Below, piece by piece: positions 10,500-22,358 of a stretch of DNA of 64,000 bases. Below the pieces are notes generated by a model. It did not search any database. It was not told where the DNA came from and saw nothing but the letters and a program-made list of their open reading frames with translations. The position numbers and the translations under genes are program-made. The DNA is taken from assembly GCA_963921195.1 (NCBI GenBank), contig OY992537.1:245960414-246024413 (forward strand). Direction: 5' to 3'. Source of the stretch: Pegoplata infirma. Taxonomy: Eukaryota > Arthropoda > Insecta > Diptera > Anthomyiidae. Numbering within the stretch: the stretch's first letter is position 1; every line of letters starts with the position of its first letter.

Positions 10500-12840
10500 T
10501 GGTTTTGATTGAATTGGGCTAAAATTTTTTGAGGACGTACGTTTTGTGAATATGTATCCAAATTAATCACAAAATGATTAAAAAAATTTATTTCTAATTG
10601 CGTTCATTGGCAATTTCGCAATTCACATGTTTTTAATTTTTTGGCTTTAAAATTGCTATTTTTATTATGTGACCCTAGTTTTTGTAGGGACGTGTAGGTT
10701 AATAAAATACACCAGAATCTATCAAAATACCGATTTTGAATTTTTTGTTATTTAGGGCGTTTTGCGTTTTAGGTGACGATATATATATTAAATTAATTAC
10801 TATGATTTTTTGAAAAAAAAAAATAATAATAATAATCAGGATGTCCAAATGATTTTGAAATAGAATTGATATAATTGGTAGTTACAACTTAATAATCAGC
10901 CCACGCAAAAATGTATGTAATTAATTAACGCCACAACGTTTACCGATCACAGTGACTGCGACTGACAAACCCAAAGAAACAAAACTCCATAAAGCCAGAC
11001 TGAGAAAAAAAAGAAAAAAAAGAAATAAATAAACATTCATTTACGACGACGTACAAATTTGTTTTCGTGCGTTTTTTATTAATGACACCAATTTATAAAT
11101 GTCGACTGCCACTGATGCGAAATGTTTTGATAATGAAAATATACAAAAATATTAAGATATTTTATGATTTAAGCAAAATTTAAAACCAATATGAATATGG
11201 ATTTGAAATGACAGACAGCCGTTGAACGAGCTGATTGATACAATAAGGAGCGCGAGCTCTCGAACATTCCTTGCAATCAACTCATAAATTTAAAAACGCT
11301 ATAATATTTTTTAGGGGCGACTTAAAAAAGATGCATTTTTTTTTAAGACAGGTTTAATCTGAGACGGACCATAAATATTCATGTAGTTAAAAAAAAAATC
11401 CTGCAGACACATATTTATTTTTTTGTCAGCTCGCTTAGCTGAGCACGTAATATTTATCTGCAGCCCAATTGAATGTGTTTTGCATTTCAAATATTAACGA
11501 ACAATTTTGAGCATGTGCCAACGACTTATGTGACACATTTATCGATTCTTCAAATGATCTACGAGGCGGCGGTAAAACGTAAAACACAATCAAAAGTAAA
11601 ATATTTCAATTTAAAGAAACGTGGAAAAAATATCAATAAGCTCAGACAGAAAAACTTCAAGAAAAAAAGACGAGAAGTTACAGAGATGATCCAAAGACTG
11701 CACTGCACATGCACATGTACGCTAACTACACACACACTGTACTTACTAGCAATGTATAAACTCCGTACACATCCAAAGCCGCCAGCAAATTCTTAATTTT
11801 CGGTGGCGGTTACTGAGCTGGGCTACTGTTATTCATTGCTTAGTCGGTCGCTTAATAATTGTCATATTTTTAATGCTGCTCCCGCTGTGCTTATGGTCGC
11901 AAAAATTACGAGTTCGCGGAAATCAAGAAGCAAACAAAAAATGAAGAGAGATAAAAGATGTATTGAATCAAAAATATGCCTCAATAGGACCACATGTGGT
12001 CTACTAAAGTATTTCATTATGTTCAAAATGAAAATGCTTCCTTTTTGGATAATCCCTAAGCGCGTATGTTAGCGGTAGCGGCAGATGTTATTGATAACGG
12101 CAACAACGATGCTTGCGATACTTACACATAAAATACACATCTGTATGCAGACATTATTTGTGGCTGCACAACGCCAACGATGATGGCGAGCGGAATGTGA
12201 TGTTATGGCGCAAAAGGGATTTTATTTAGCATCATTGAGTGAGACCAACAACAAGATCGCAATTAATTCACGCTGATTAATCTTGAAGTGCTAACTACAT
12301 GACAACAACAAAGTAGCTACACAGACTGACTCTTAAGGTGTGGAATCTCACTCAGCTCTTCGTCGTCGTCCTTAATGTTTATTTCGCATGAAAATGATTA
12401 TAACACGCAGCCAGCCATGTCTGTGATTTTTTCTTACTACCATCAAGTTAAAAAAGTGTTACACCTACACACACACACATACACATGAAAAAGTGCAACA
12501 ACATTTACTTTCAATTTGTTGCAAACCCAACACGCATTAATTGATGGCTGTTATTAGCCCAAAAGATGCGCGTTAAATATTTTATTGTTTGTTACTTGGC
12601 AAAGGAATAGGTTGGTGATCAGAACTTGGTCTGCGCAACGGCTACTGGTTTCCATCGAAAATGTTTTAAAATTTTTCGTGGTTTTCTCTACTATGTCGAC
12701 AGACAAATTTCTGTGTAACTTGAGTAACATGGAAGCTGCTATTACACATGTATTCCATGCGTTACTTACATTTAATTTTAAATTATCTTAAGAAAAGAAG
12801 CAAAGTTTACAGATTTATTTGTTGAGATTCTGTTATTGCT
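10500..12840. other. Mostly single-copy-looking DNA, no gene identified
   Basis: This block, especially 10900-12600, is less AT-biased and matches no repeat in the window. It is rich in CAACAACAA-type and CACACACAT runs (about 12468-12482). Frames at 11473-11796 and 11803-12072 on the plus strand have no recognisable domain and are rich in basic and low-complexity residues. It could be intronic or regulatory DNA of a host gene. Confidence 0.4.
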
Positions 12841-12890
12841 GTACACTTAAAGAAAAAATCTAGTAAAGTTCTTGTAATCGCATTCTACTA

Positions 12891-12945
12891 CACTCAAAAT
12901 AATACATTAGTAGATTTACTAATTTTTTTTGCTAATGCTACTAGA
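12891..12945 (+). mobile_element. Truncated TA-flanked MITE end
   Basis: TA at 12889-12890 is followed by CACTCAAAATAATACATTAG and an AT-rich stretch, then the element breaks off against the mini-me fragment. TACACTTAAAGAAAAAATC at 12842 is a second fragment related to the MITE at 48348. Confidence 0.5.
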
Positions 12946-13100
12946 CGGACCTCCGGAAGGATATTCAAAGAACGTCTTAGAATTGATCGTGGATCAATAA
13001 TATAAATATTTTATGGGGTCCCCGACCGATATTTTGATTCGTTACACACGGAATGAAAAAGAGAGTATAACCTCATACTGTGGTTGGAGGGTATAAAAAT
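12946..13100 (-). mobile_element. Mini-me/Helitron-like 5' fragment, minus orientation
   Basis: Reading on the minus strand it begins ATTTTTATACCCTCCAACCACAG-like at 13100. It continues through TAACGAATCAAAATATCGG-like sequence, GGGACCCCATAAAATATT and a GATCCACGATC core. The GTCY block is reduced to AGACGGACC. Confidence 0.65.
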
Positions 13101-13616
13101 AAGAAAAATTCTTTTATTCAGGAATTCTGGAAAATTGTGGTAGCGTTAATTGTTTTTTTTAATAAAAATGTTCCTTCTGTACGAGGCATCCGAATTTTTT
13201 TTTGTTGCCTCAATTTTACATTTTTTTAAGTGCATGCAGACTTAATATACCAAGGTGTCGAAGACATTCATCAAACTTCCAGTGGGATGTGTGAGTATTT
13301 TTTACGACTTACAAACTCATAAGTAAACATTTCAAATTAATAATACTGTTTAAAAATTCTTTTTATGTGATTGCCACATACAAACATACATATGTGTGTA
13401 AAAATATAGCAATCTTAAAAAGGCGTGACTGAGACTAATTACAAGTCTCTGCGATAATCAGCACGTGCTTAACAAAAAACCGAAATGAGAATTGCTACAA
13501 TAAATATGGCACAGTAACTGAATCTCTCTATGCTTGGTCTTGTAAGCTTTTCTTATGAATTGATTACAATCGGACAACAGGTATTACTGTCAGAGATGGT
13601 TGACCATTTTTTAGCC

Positions 13617-14750
13617 ATAGAACAGGACAATTTTGTACATTAGATCGGAGCGAAAATGCTTTTTCGCAAATTTTACTTCGGTGCTATGCGGGATTGGTAA
13701 ATAATAAAATCAGTAAGATCTGATTTCATCTTTTGGTGCTATTCAGCCTTGAAGTTTTCACTTTTCTAAGCCAAAGAGCATTTAAAAAAAAAATTGTCAA
13801 AAATTAAAATTTGATCAGATCATCTTAATGTGAACTTCATGTGGTCTAGATAATCACATCTGTTGAGCTTTAGGACCCCATATAAATAAAGTCATACACT
13901 CAAAATAATAACTCTGTTAAATTACAGAAAAACTCTGCTAATTTAACAGAGTACACCATACTTTTCCAGCTAACAACATTTCTTGGTAATTTTACTAAAA
14001 AACTCTGTAAAATGATTTTGACAGAAAAAAAAATGGTAATTTACAGAGTTTATAGTAAAATATTGGTTAAATATGAAAGCTTTTTTACAGAGAAAACTCT
14101 GTAATTTTACCATAAAACTGTGTAAAATGATTTGGACAAACAAAACTGTTAATTTACAGAGTTTCTAGTAAAATATTGGTTAAATAAACCACCATTTAGC
14201 AAGGAAAACTATGAAATTTATATATATTTGATGCAAAAAAAATTACAGAAAAAACTCTGTAAATTTACAGAGTTTAGTTAAATGCATGTTATTTTGTAAA
14301 ATTTTTATAAGATTTCTGAAAAATAAATTTTGATAACTTTTTTTGCTACTTTTTCAACTTTTTCTCAAAAAAAAAATTTGGTAACAAAAACAAAAACTAC
14401 TCAAAACAGAAAACTTTTTTGATTATAAAAAAATACGAAGTATTTTGCTTAGATCTGTATTTTAGCAGAAATCTCTGTTAATTATCTGTAAAATTAAGAT
14501 TACAAAGTAAAAAGTAATATAACAGAGGAAACTTTGTTTTTTTGTCACAACAAAATACTCTGTCAAATATCTGTTTAATTGAGATTACAGTCATTTTACA
14601 GAGTATTTTACAGAGTTATTATTATGAGTGTATATTCCTGAAATTTTAACCACATCGTTTTGGTATCTATTTTCACCAATCCTGCATAACGCTGAAGTAA
14701 AATTCGCGAAAAAAAAACATTTCTCGCTCCGCCCTATTGTAGATGTTTTT
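13617..14750. repeat. Inverted-repeat arms flanking a MITE
   Basis: About 95 bp at 13617-13712 (TTAGATCGGAGCGAAAATG, then TTTTACTTCGGTGCTATGC) recur inverted at about 14655-14750 (CCTGCATAACGCTGAAG, then CATTTCTCGCTCCGCCC). The MITE 13897-14630 lies near the centre. This looks like a foldback element later hit by a MITE. Its outer ends are unclear. Confidence 0.5.
13897..14630. mobile_element. TA-flanked MITE with ACTCTGT/ACAGAGT repeats
   Basis: TA (13895-13896), then CACTCAAAATAATAACTCTG; the right end is CAGAGTTATTATTATGAGTG, then TA (14631-14632). The interior is a series of AACTCTGTAAATTTACAGAG-type mini-palindromes spaced 60-130 bp apart. Non-coding. The same outer 10 bp occur on MITEs with unrelated interiors. 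Confidence 0.85.
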
Positions 14751-14839
14751 ATTTTGTAATTTGTTAACGTTTGTTTGTAGCAAAACGAAAGGGACGCCAC
14801 TGATAACATACACTCTATGTTTTTCGAAATGAGCATAAA

Positions 14840-15535
14840 AGATGAGTCAAAGTTTTTATGTCATTTACATGACACGATCTCATTCGTATGTTGGTGATTT
14901 TTATGATAGTTATGCCTCTGGGCATATATTTAACGTCTTAATGCGTATGCGCGACAATGAATATTTGATTGTGTGCCGTGTCGTTGCAGGTAAATAGCGT
15001 ATTTATTGTCTGGTGGCATATTTTAAGCAGCATCCCATAGAGAAGCCTCACACATTGCTGCTAAAGGAGCCACTGATCCCACTATTGCCTCTTATATTGC
15101 ACACATGCATACATATATTGTATGTGATTATTCCTTGAATCGTGGTGCGTTCTTTATTACACACACTCTATTCCAGTGTGTGGACAAATGAATCCCATTA
15201 TGAGTGTGAGAGCACGTATTTCAGTGGAAATGCTAATTAGTATTAATTAAACAATTTCAAAATAATACTTTCACTAAAAGGTGTCTTACATTTTCGTAGA
15301 GTAATTGCATAAATTATAAAATGTGACAGCGTTAAATTATTTGAATACACGTTTAAAACTTATTTAAATGCGTGTAAAACATTCAGTTGCCCTATGACTT
15401 TTATAAGAATTGAACGTCGCAACACTGTATTTAAAAGATTTAAAATATAAAAACCACTGTTAAATTTCTTAATGCTACTTTGGATTTTTATAAAATTGGA
15501 ATCCTGTTTTACAAAATTGTTAGACGGGTTAAACG
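14840..15535. other. Single-copy-looking DNA, no gene seen
   Basis: No repeat partner in the window and no convincing frame. It contains CACACATGCATACATATATTGTATG-type AT/CA-rich stretches around 15096-15126. Confidence 0.35.
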
Positions 15536-15537
15536 CT

Positions 15538-15777
15538 TACTACACCATTTACAGATGTAATTCGAAAAAGATCAATTGTAATTCGAAGATTCCATTTGTA
15601 ATTCCAAAATGTCTTTTTGTTATTCGAATATCCTACTTGTAATTCGAAAATTCTATTTGCAATTCCAAAATTTCATTTGTAATTTACAGAGTCGAAAAGA
15701 TGAATTGTATTTGAAAAAGATCAATTGTTATTCGAAAAAGATACCTTGTAATTCGAACAAGATCAATTGTAATTATA
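15538..15777 (+). repeat. Minisatellite, about 20-bp unit (TTGTAATTCGAA type)
   Basis: It begins CTACACCATTTACAGATGTAATTCG. About eleven degenerate units then follow, of the forms TTGTAATTCGAAAAAGATCAA and TTTGTAATTCGAAGATTCCA. It is the reverse complement of the array at 26889-27118, sharing both unit variants and the ACACCATTTACAGATG flank. A 176-bp hAT MITE is inserted at its right edge. Confidence 0.8.
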
Positions 15778-15780
15778 AAA

Positions 15781-15956
15781 CAGTGGTGCGCACACACATA
15801 CTATAACATTTATGCTTGTGTGTGTAGTAGCAAGAGAAAAATCAACAATTTTGCTCAAGCAACAGAATTTTATAGTGTACGTGAGTCGACTGCGCACAAG
15901 CAGCAGTTTTTAGCCTATTCCCGCGAAAATAGGAATTACAAAAATGCCCATCACTG
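15781..15956. mobile_element. hAT-type MITE, 176 bp
   Basis: Termini are CAGTGGTGCGC and GCCCATCACTG (imperfect TIR). The 8-bp flanks TTATAAAA (15773-15780) and TTCTAAAA (15957-15964) differ at one base, as expected for an aged hAT target duplication. No coding content. Confidence 0.7.
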
Positions 15957-16253
15957 TTCTAAAATGATCATTTGTAAAAAATAATAAAAACATTCCAAAA
16001 CTAAAAAATAATTCCCAATAAAAAACGTTCGTACGGCCCTCGAAAATTTTTTGAAACCAATTTTGAAACTGAAAGACTAATCCCAAATTAAATATTTGCT
16101 CGTTAATAAGCTAATGAAGTTAAATAATAATAATAATAAAAAAATAATTTAAAAACCAAAAAAAAACAATTTGTTTGAAAATTTTTGTTCAAGGCTCAAC
16201 TTTAACCCAGCGACAAAGGGTAAAATGGTGATTGGGCTAAAATTTTAAATATA

Positions 16254-16720
16254 CACAGAAAAAAATAAAAAAATATTTTAGTAAATTTTTAATACTATTG
16301 CGTAAAAAATTACTCAATTTTGCACCAGTAAACGATTTCATAGTATTGAGTAAATTTTTAATAAAAATTTATTAAATGTTAGAAAAAAAATTTGTGAAAA
16401 ATTTAATTTTTAATCTATTTTTTTTTTTAATTAAAATAGTTTTAAATTTAAAAAAAAACTTGTTTTTTTAAACTTTACCAAACATATTTATGTCTCAAAA
16501 ACATAGGAAAATTTTATAAAGACGATTACAAACTTTCATAGATATATGTACAAGAAACTATAAACTAAACGAGAATTCAAAAAACTATGAGAGTTTAAAA
16601 AAAAAAAAATAAAAAACTATTAAATTTTTATTAAATTATTTACATAAATTGTTTTTAAAATTTTTAAGAAAATTTTTAATTGCGTCAATTAAAAAAATTA
16701 CTCAAAATTACTTTCGTGCT
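16254..16720. mobile_element. Probable TA-flanked MITE (CACAGAAA type)
   Basis: A TA at 16252 is followed by CACAGAAAAAAATAAA. The interior carries repeated TAAATTTTTAATA and TTACTCAATTTTG/CAATTAAAAAAATTACTC words in both orientations. I could not define the right terminus, so boundary and family are tentative. Confidence 0.4.
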
Positions 16721-16729
16721 ACCTTAATG

Positions 16730-17383
16730 ATTATATATTGTTAGAGAAATTTATTGGAATATTCCGAAATTGACAAAACCTTCTGCCAATTATTGTATCT
16801 TCAAAATATACAAACTATTTTGCTCATCACCTGCTCACTATTTTTAATTCTTTTTGTAATAAAGGGTTCAAATATATTTATTTTTTAATTTTTATTGATT
16901 ATATGGTATAATCGTACTCTATGTAATAATGTTTGACTTAAATTCTTTATTATTTTTTTTGCGATTGAATACTAATAAAGGTTTTAAAATGTATGTTTAT
17001 TACAACAAACTAAAAGGTTAAATGGAATAAAACACGTGGCTAAAAAGGAAATATATTTAGAAGTATCTATAATAATGGTAACTGGCTCCAAAAAAAAACA
17101 ACAACATTTATAACAGGCCGGATCAAATTTTACTTTTCTTAATTTTAAAAATAAATAATTTGTTGGTTGTAAATTTATTTCGATAAAAGAGAAATTCTGG
17201 AATTTATTTCAATAAAAGTGGAATTTCGATAAAAGAGAAATTCTGGATTAAATTAAAATTCAGAATTAAAAAAAAAAAATCTTTGATAGTTATAAATTTG
17301 ATTTGATAAAATGTTTTGTAAAAAAAATATTGCAAATAATTTAAATTTAAAATAGGATTTTTTAAAACCAAAAGTTAAACTCT
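16730..17383. other. AT-rich DNA, no gene seen
   Basis: Low-complexity AT-rich sequence. GAATTTATTTCAATAAAAG and a related GATAAAAGAGAAATTCTGG phrase are repeated near 17185-17245. Confidence 0.35.
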
Positions 17384-17629
17384 GGTTAAGTCAGGCGCGG
17401 ATCCAGGGGGGGGGAGAATGGGATTTCTCCCCCCCCAAAATGATTTAAAAAAAAAGAAAGGAAAAGAAAAAGGAAAAGTAAAAAGGGAGAGGAACAAAGA
17501 TAGAAGGAAAATAACCAGGATGTACGTAAATAGAGGCTATTAGCACTGACGTAAATTTTTTTACATCATTAAAGTGTTTCAGAATTAAAGAAATTGCATG
17601 TGAAATACTGAAAAGGCAATAGAGTCGTA

Positions 17630-18770
17630 GACATTTTCTAATCGAATTGCTTTATCTCAAATATTTTTATAGAAACATGTTTCGAAATTCCAGACTTTAT
17701 TTTTAGAAACTGTTTTGATACTTATTTGACTCTAAATGTAAGAACTTTTTTGTTGAAAAATTATCTTAAATTTTATGAAAAATGTCCTCAAACTTTTCTA
17801 TAGAATAAATCCCACAGCAACTGAGAATTTTTCCATTCAAAGAATGTTTCAGAATATACCAGGATTTCTTAGAATCTGAGTTTTTCTATGAGGAAATATA
17901 TTTCCGAATCTTAGATTTTTTTTTATGGAAAAATTTTTATGAATATGAAAATTTCTCTGTTTGAAAAATATTTAAGCGTCTGCGACTTTTTCTATAGGAA
18001 AATTTTATCAAAATCTATGATTTTTTTATAGGACTTTTAAAAACTTTTCGATAAAAAACTATATTAGAACTTTAGATTTTTTTGTATGAAAAGTCTCTCA
18101 AAATCTGAAAATTTGTCTGTTGGAAGGTTCTAAGAATATTTCTATAGGAAATGTGGCACTGAATTTCTTTTGAAATGTGTCTAATAATAAATTTTTTTCT
18201 ATAGGAAAATTTTTCAGAATCTAGATGGCATTAAAACCGTAACATTTTTCGTATTTTTAGAAAATTGTTTCAAAATTTCTTCATTAAATGTTTTAAAAAC
18301 TGATAATTTTTTAGTATCTGATAATTTTCTTTTACGAATTATGTTTCAGGATCTGAGAATTTTTGTATACGAAAAAGTTTTTAGAATCTGAGAACAACTT
18401 TGAATTATGAGAATTATTTCAGAGGATTTTTATAAGAAAAATATATCAGAATTTGGAAATTTTTTTTATAGAAAAAATTTTTCTAAATCTCAGATTATTT
18501 CTATGGACAATTTTAAAAATCTGAGACATTTTCTATAAGAAAGGATTTTCAGAATCTGAACATTTTTCTGAAATGGTTATTTTTTTATATGAAAAATATT
18601 TTAGAATCTAAGAGTTTTTCTGTAGTAAAATTGTTTCAACATCTGAGAAATTTTGTGAAGGGTACATGCATAAAAATCAAATACTTTATTCATTTTTTTT
18701 CAGAATAGTAGACTTTTAGTATAAAAAATGTTTTCGAAAATTAAGAATTTTTGTATAAAATTTTACGTGT
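17630..18770. repeat. Degenerate repeat array, TTTCTATAGGAAAA/CAGAATCTGAG
   Basis: Roughly 20 to 25 diverged units combine TTTTTCTATAGGAAAAATTT with TCAGAATCTGAGA at a spacing of about 45-70 bp. The same unit recurs outside this hAT element at 27850-28020 and 29320-29730. Non-coding. Confidence 0.7.
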
Positions 18771-18775
18771 CTATT

Positions 18776-18969
18776 CACAGTTGTGACTAGCTTTGACTGT
18801 CATAAGCCAATTTTTATGACTGAAAAGTCATAATATCAATCTTAAAATTTGCAAATGAAATTTAAATTTTTTTAATTTTTTTTTGTTATTTTGTATAGCA
18901 AAATATTTGATGTTATGACTGTTCAATCATAAACATTGGCGTGTGACGTCATAGTCAGTCATAACTGTG
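18776..18969. mobile_element. Small TIR element, 194 bp
   Basis: CACAGTTGTGACTAGCTTTG at the left and AGTCAGTCATAACTGTG at the right form an imperfect TIR of about 25 bp. The internal word TATGACTG/CAGTCATA recurs. It is nested in the hAT element. No clear target duplication, superfamily unassigned. Confidence 0.65.
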
Positions 18970-19651
18970 ATAAGCTCGTTTCTAAGATTATAAATGGTCC
19001 TATTTTGGAAGTAAATAGGTCTGACAGGGTCCCTTAGTGAAAAAAAAATTTCGAGAAAAAAAAGTTCCACCCAAATCCAAATGCTTGAAAAAAATATTTT
19101 TCTTGGTTGTTAATTTGTTACACAATATTAACACAATACCCCCCCCCCCCCTCAAAACCAAACTTCATTGTTTTCCGATTTTTTGGTAAAAAAAAATCTC
19201 CCCCCCCAAATGAAATTCCTGGATCCGCGCCTGGGTTAAGTTGAAATGTTGCTTAGTTTGTTTTAAAATGTATTCGCAATTTCTTCTTGTTCTGTGTTTT
19301 TAAAATTCGTTGAAATAAATTCGATCCAGCCTTATTCATTCACATAGTTGTGCTGTGATAATATTAAATAAACACACAGTCGTTGTTAAGTTATTATAAA
19401 TTTACATGATAGAATAGAATATACATTAGGACACCCATAAATGCAAATGTGTTATTTTTTCCGATCCCCGCGCATTTTATCATCATAAATCATTTTAATA
19501 TAGAATCAGATGGCAAACATTTTTCCCATATGCACTTTTTCAATTCTTTGTATGAATGTATTTCACAATGGACCTCAGAGTCTACGTGTGTTGACGTAAA
19601 ACGTCAGCAGCCACTTACAACCTATGAATGTATTTTGGTTTGGTCATCGCT

Positions 19652-20762
19652 GGATCATTCCAAGAAATCTCGTGTCCGCTAGTCAGAATATTGGGGTGAA
19701 AGTTTATGATTTTTTTTATTTTGTAGGTTTTTTGCAAATATCTGGGTTAGTATTCGCCCTGCGCTATAAACGATTTCACAAAATTGGTAGAGCAGAAAAT
19801 TTCCGACAAATATTCGCATACTTATTTCACAAAAAAAGTACACTTAAAATTAAGCCTTAGATTTTGAATGTGTTCGTGTCGAAATATTGTGTAACTGGGT
19901 CTAAAAATGGCATGGTAAAAATTTCAGGAAAATCGAAGAACTCTTACCCTTTCCACATTTATATCAAAGTTTCATAAAAATTCAAATTTCCTTGAAATCC
20001 GCAAAACTCAAATTGTACCAAAAAAAAGTGGCACATTTCAAATATTTCGAGGCATGCCACAGACTTAATTCCGTTCCGATTTGGAATAAGTGGTTTACTC
20101 GTAAAATGCAAAACGAATATCTTTTATCGAAATGAAATCACTTTCTAAAATCAAAGTGGAACTTATTTGCATAAAAGTGGTTTCATTTCGGAATTGAGAC
20201 TGTGACGTGTGCCTTAATGAAAGAAATGTTTTTTTTTTTTGATTTTTTTTTTTTTTTTTTTCAATTTTTAAAAATTTAAAATACTCATTTGAAGTACGAC
20301 ACCAAAGACATGGTAATTTTTTGCTTTAATTTTTGAAAGAGTTAATGATGTCATATAGAAGAATTTTTAAGTAAATGCAAAATTAAAAAAAAATATGATT
20401 TAACTGATTTCATAAAAAAAAAAATTTATTTTATTTTTCCTGAATGGCACGAGTTGAAATTCTTCGACTTTCCTGAAATCTTTAACATATCATTTTTCGA
20501 CACGGTTAAACAAACGAACACATTGAAAATCTTAAGTTTAATATTAAAAGCCACAGAGTTGTACATCTCAATAGCAGTCAATCAGACAAAAAAATGCATA
20601 TGGTAATATTTATAGGAAATTTTTTGCTTTACAAATTTTGTCAAAATATTTTTTGCGTGCGACGGATTTTTGCAAAAAAAAAACTAAAAATCAAAAAAAA
20701 AATTCTGAACTTTGAACTTAATATTCTGACAAGCGGACACGAAATTTCTTGGAACTGTTTTT
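19652..20762. mobile_element. Foldback element with about 380-bp arms
   Basis: TTCCAAGAAATCTCGTGTCC at about 19657 recurs inverted as GGACACGAAATTTCTTGGAA at about 20735. Homology between the arms continues inward through TCAGAATATT, GAATGTGTTCGTGTCGAAA and TTTCAGGAAAATCGAAGAA. The centre (20060-20215) is a second hairpin with GCCACAGACTTAATTCCG against CGGAATTGAGACTGTG. No intact transposase. Confidence 0.7.
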
Positions 20763-20775
20763 CCAGTTTAAACTA

Positions 20776-21229
20776 GAGATGGGCGCGTGAGTGATTTTTG
20801 ACTCACTCACGCTCACGACATGAATTTTTAAATCACGCACTCTCACTTACAAGCATATATTTTCTACTCACACTCACTCACAATCACGTGAGTAAATTTA
20901 ATCCAACTCACACTCACGTGCACTCACGAAAGCTTCACTCACACTTACGTTGACTCACACTCACGAAACTCTAATTTATACAAAAAAAATCAGAAACTAA
21001 AATTTTGGAAAATCTTTCAACATTTTCATCAATATTCAAAGGTCAGCGAAATTTTAATTTTTTTTTGCTTTTTTCGGGATGAAAAAATCTTACTTACGCA
21101 CACTCACTCACGCAATTTTTTTCTCCAATCACACTCACTCACAATCACGTGAGTAAAATTAAATTCAGTCACACTCACGCGTGATCACGCGTGAATCACG
21201 CTCTAATCTGCTCATGTGTCCATCTTTAT
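20776..21229. mobile_element. hAT-like element rich in ACTCAC repeats, copy 1
   Basis: Left end GAGATGGGCGCGTGAGTGA; right end CTCATGTGTCCATCTTT. TTTAAACTA flanks both sides (20767-20775, 21230-21238), consistent with an 8-bp hAT-type duplication. The subterminal DNA is dense in ACTCAC, CACTCACG and AATCACG words in both orientations. Related copies are at 22157 and 50636. Non-coding. Confidence 0.75.
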
Positions 21230-22156
21230 TTTAAACTACTAACAATATCCTACGAACTTGCGAGGTCCAAATCGAAATACATTCATTGAAATTGAAATAA
21301 ACGGAGGTCGTTTGAAACTTTTTTTTGTCAAAATTTTTGATTTTGATCGCTTGAAACACTATGTTTTCCATCTGATTTTGCATTAAAATGAGTATATGAA
21401 TTTTTTCGTGAGACCCTTAGCTTAAAACTTATAGCGTTAAATAGCTTTTTACTATTTTTAGTCCATTTTTATGTTTTTTTTTTTTATAGTCCCAGTTTTG
21501 TCACGGATAATATTTTTTACTTCCAATTTGCCGGAAATTGCGCGGGGGGGGGGGGAAGATAACACTTTTGACATTCCTGTGTATTTCATGGGTGCTGTAT
21601 ATTATACATATAAGGCATTCCACACCAAATTTTCAGCAAAAAAAAGTTATGTCGTGTCAATATGAAATCAATTGCAGGGTATTCGCCCTTATGGCACTAT
21701 TAAATAACACAAATAAAATTTGAGTTTTTTTTAAAGTGGGCTTTGTAGGCATGGTCAAATATTGAAAATATCAGCATTTTTTTCCTGAGTATCTTTATTT
21801 CAATATTTATGTAAATTTAATGAAACACAGTAAAGTCTTTAAAATACAAGTTTTTTATAGATTTTTGTATGCGCTATCGATTAAAAAAAAATCTGAAAAT
21901 TTTCAGAAGATTTTCTGAATTTTTCAAATTTAAACTTAATCTTTATTTATCAAAAAACATGCCGCAATTTTATTTTTTTTTAATTTAAAACAAAAACTAA
22001 AAGTGCTTTTCTATCTGTTCTGAAATTTTCAGATATGTGTTCTGCCTTGTTTTCGAGATATCAAATGTTAAAAATTGCACTACGCTAATTTTATACAATT
22101 ATGGTGTACATAACGTGTGCGTATGAGTAATAAAAACCCTTTAACAATATTTAAAA

Positions 22157-22358
22157 TAGAGATGGGATCGTGAACGAGTTTTTAATAACGATATTTTATT
22201 TTACTCACGCTCATTCACGCACACGTGAGTCCAAAAAAATAAGTCACGATGTTCACGTGAGCGTAGCGTGAATAAAATAAAATATCGTGCGTTAATCATT
22301 TTTTTCTCTCATTAGGATGCGTAATCATAAATAAAATCTCACTCACGCTCCCATCGCT
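22157..22358. mobile_element. hAT-like MITE of the GAGATGGG family at the palindrome centre
   Basis: TAGAGATGGGATCGTGAAC at the left and CTCACGCTCCCATCGCT at the right, flanked by ATTTAAAA on both sides (22149-22156, 22359-22366). Dense in TCACG and CACGTGAG words. Same family as 20776 and 50636. Confidence 0.75.

Larger units (their letters stand above)
17392..19233. mobile_element. hAT-type non-autonomous element, 1842 bp
   Basis: Perfect 16-bp TIRs (CAGGCGCGGATCCAGG left; its reverse complement right) are flanked by an exact 8-bp duplication, GGTTAAGT, at 17384-17391 and 19234-19241. Next to each TIR is a G or C homopolymer followed by a CCCCCCCAAA-type stretch, so the inverted repeat extends further. 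No transposase frame is present. The interior is filled with degenerate TATAGGAAAA/CAGAATCTGAG repeats and carries a nested MITE at 18776-18969. TIR sequence and 8-bp duplication are hAT hallmarks. Confidence 0.9.

Noticed and set aside
11473..12072. Two consecutive plus-strand frames as exons
   Set aside because: Low-complexity, lysine-rich and cysteine/threonine-repeat translations with no motif; the microsatellite-like CACATGCACATG drives part of the frame.
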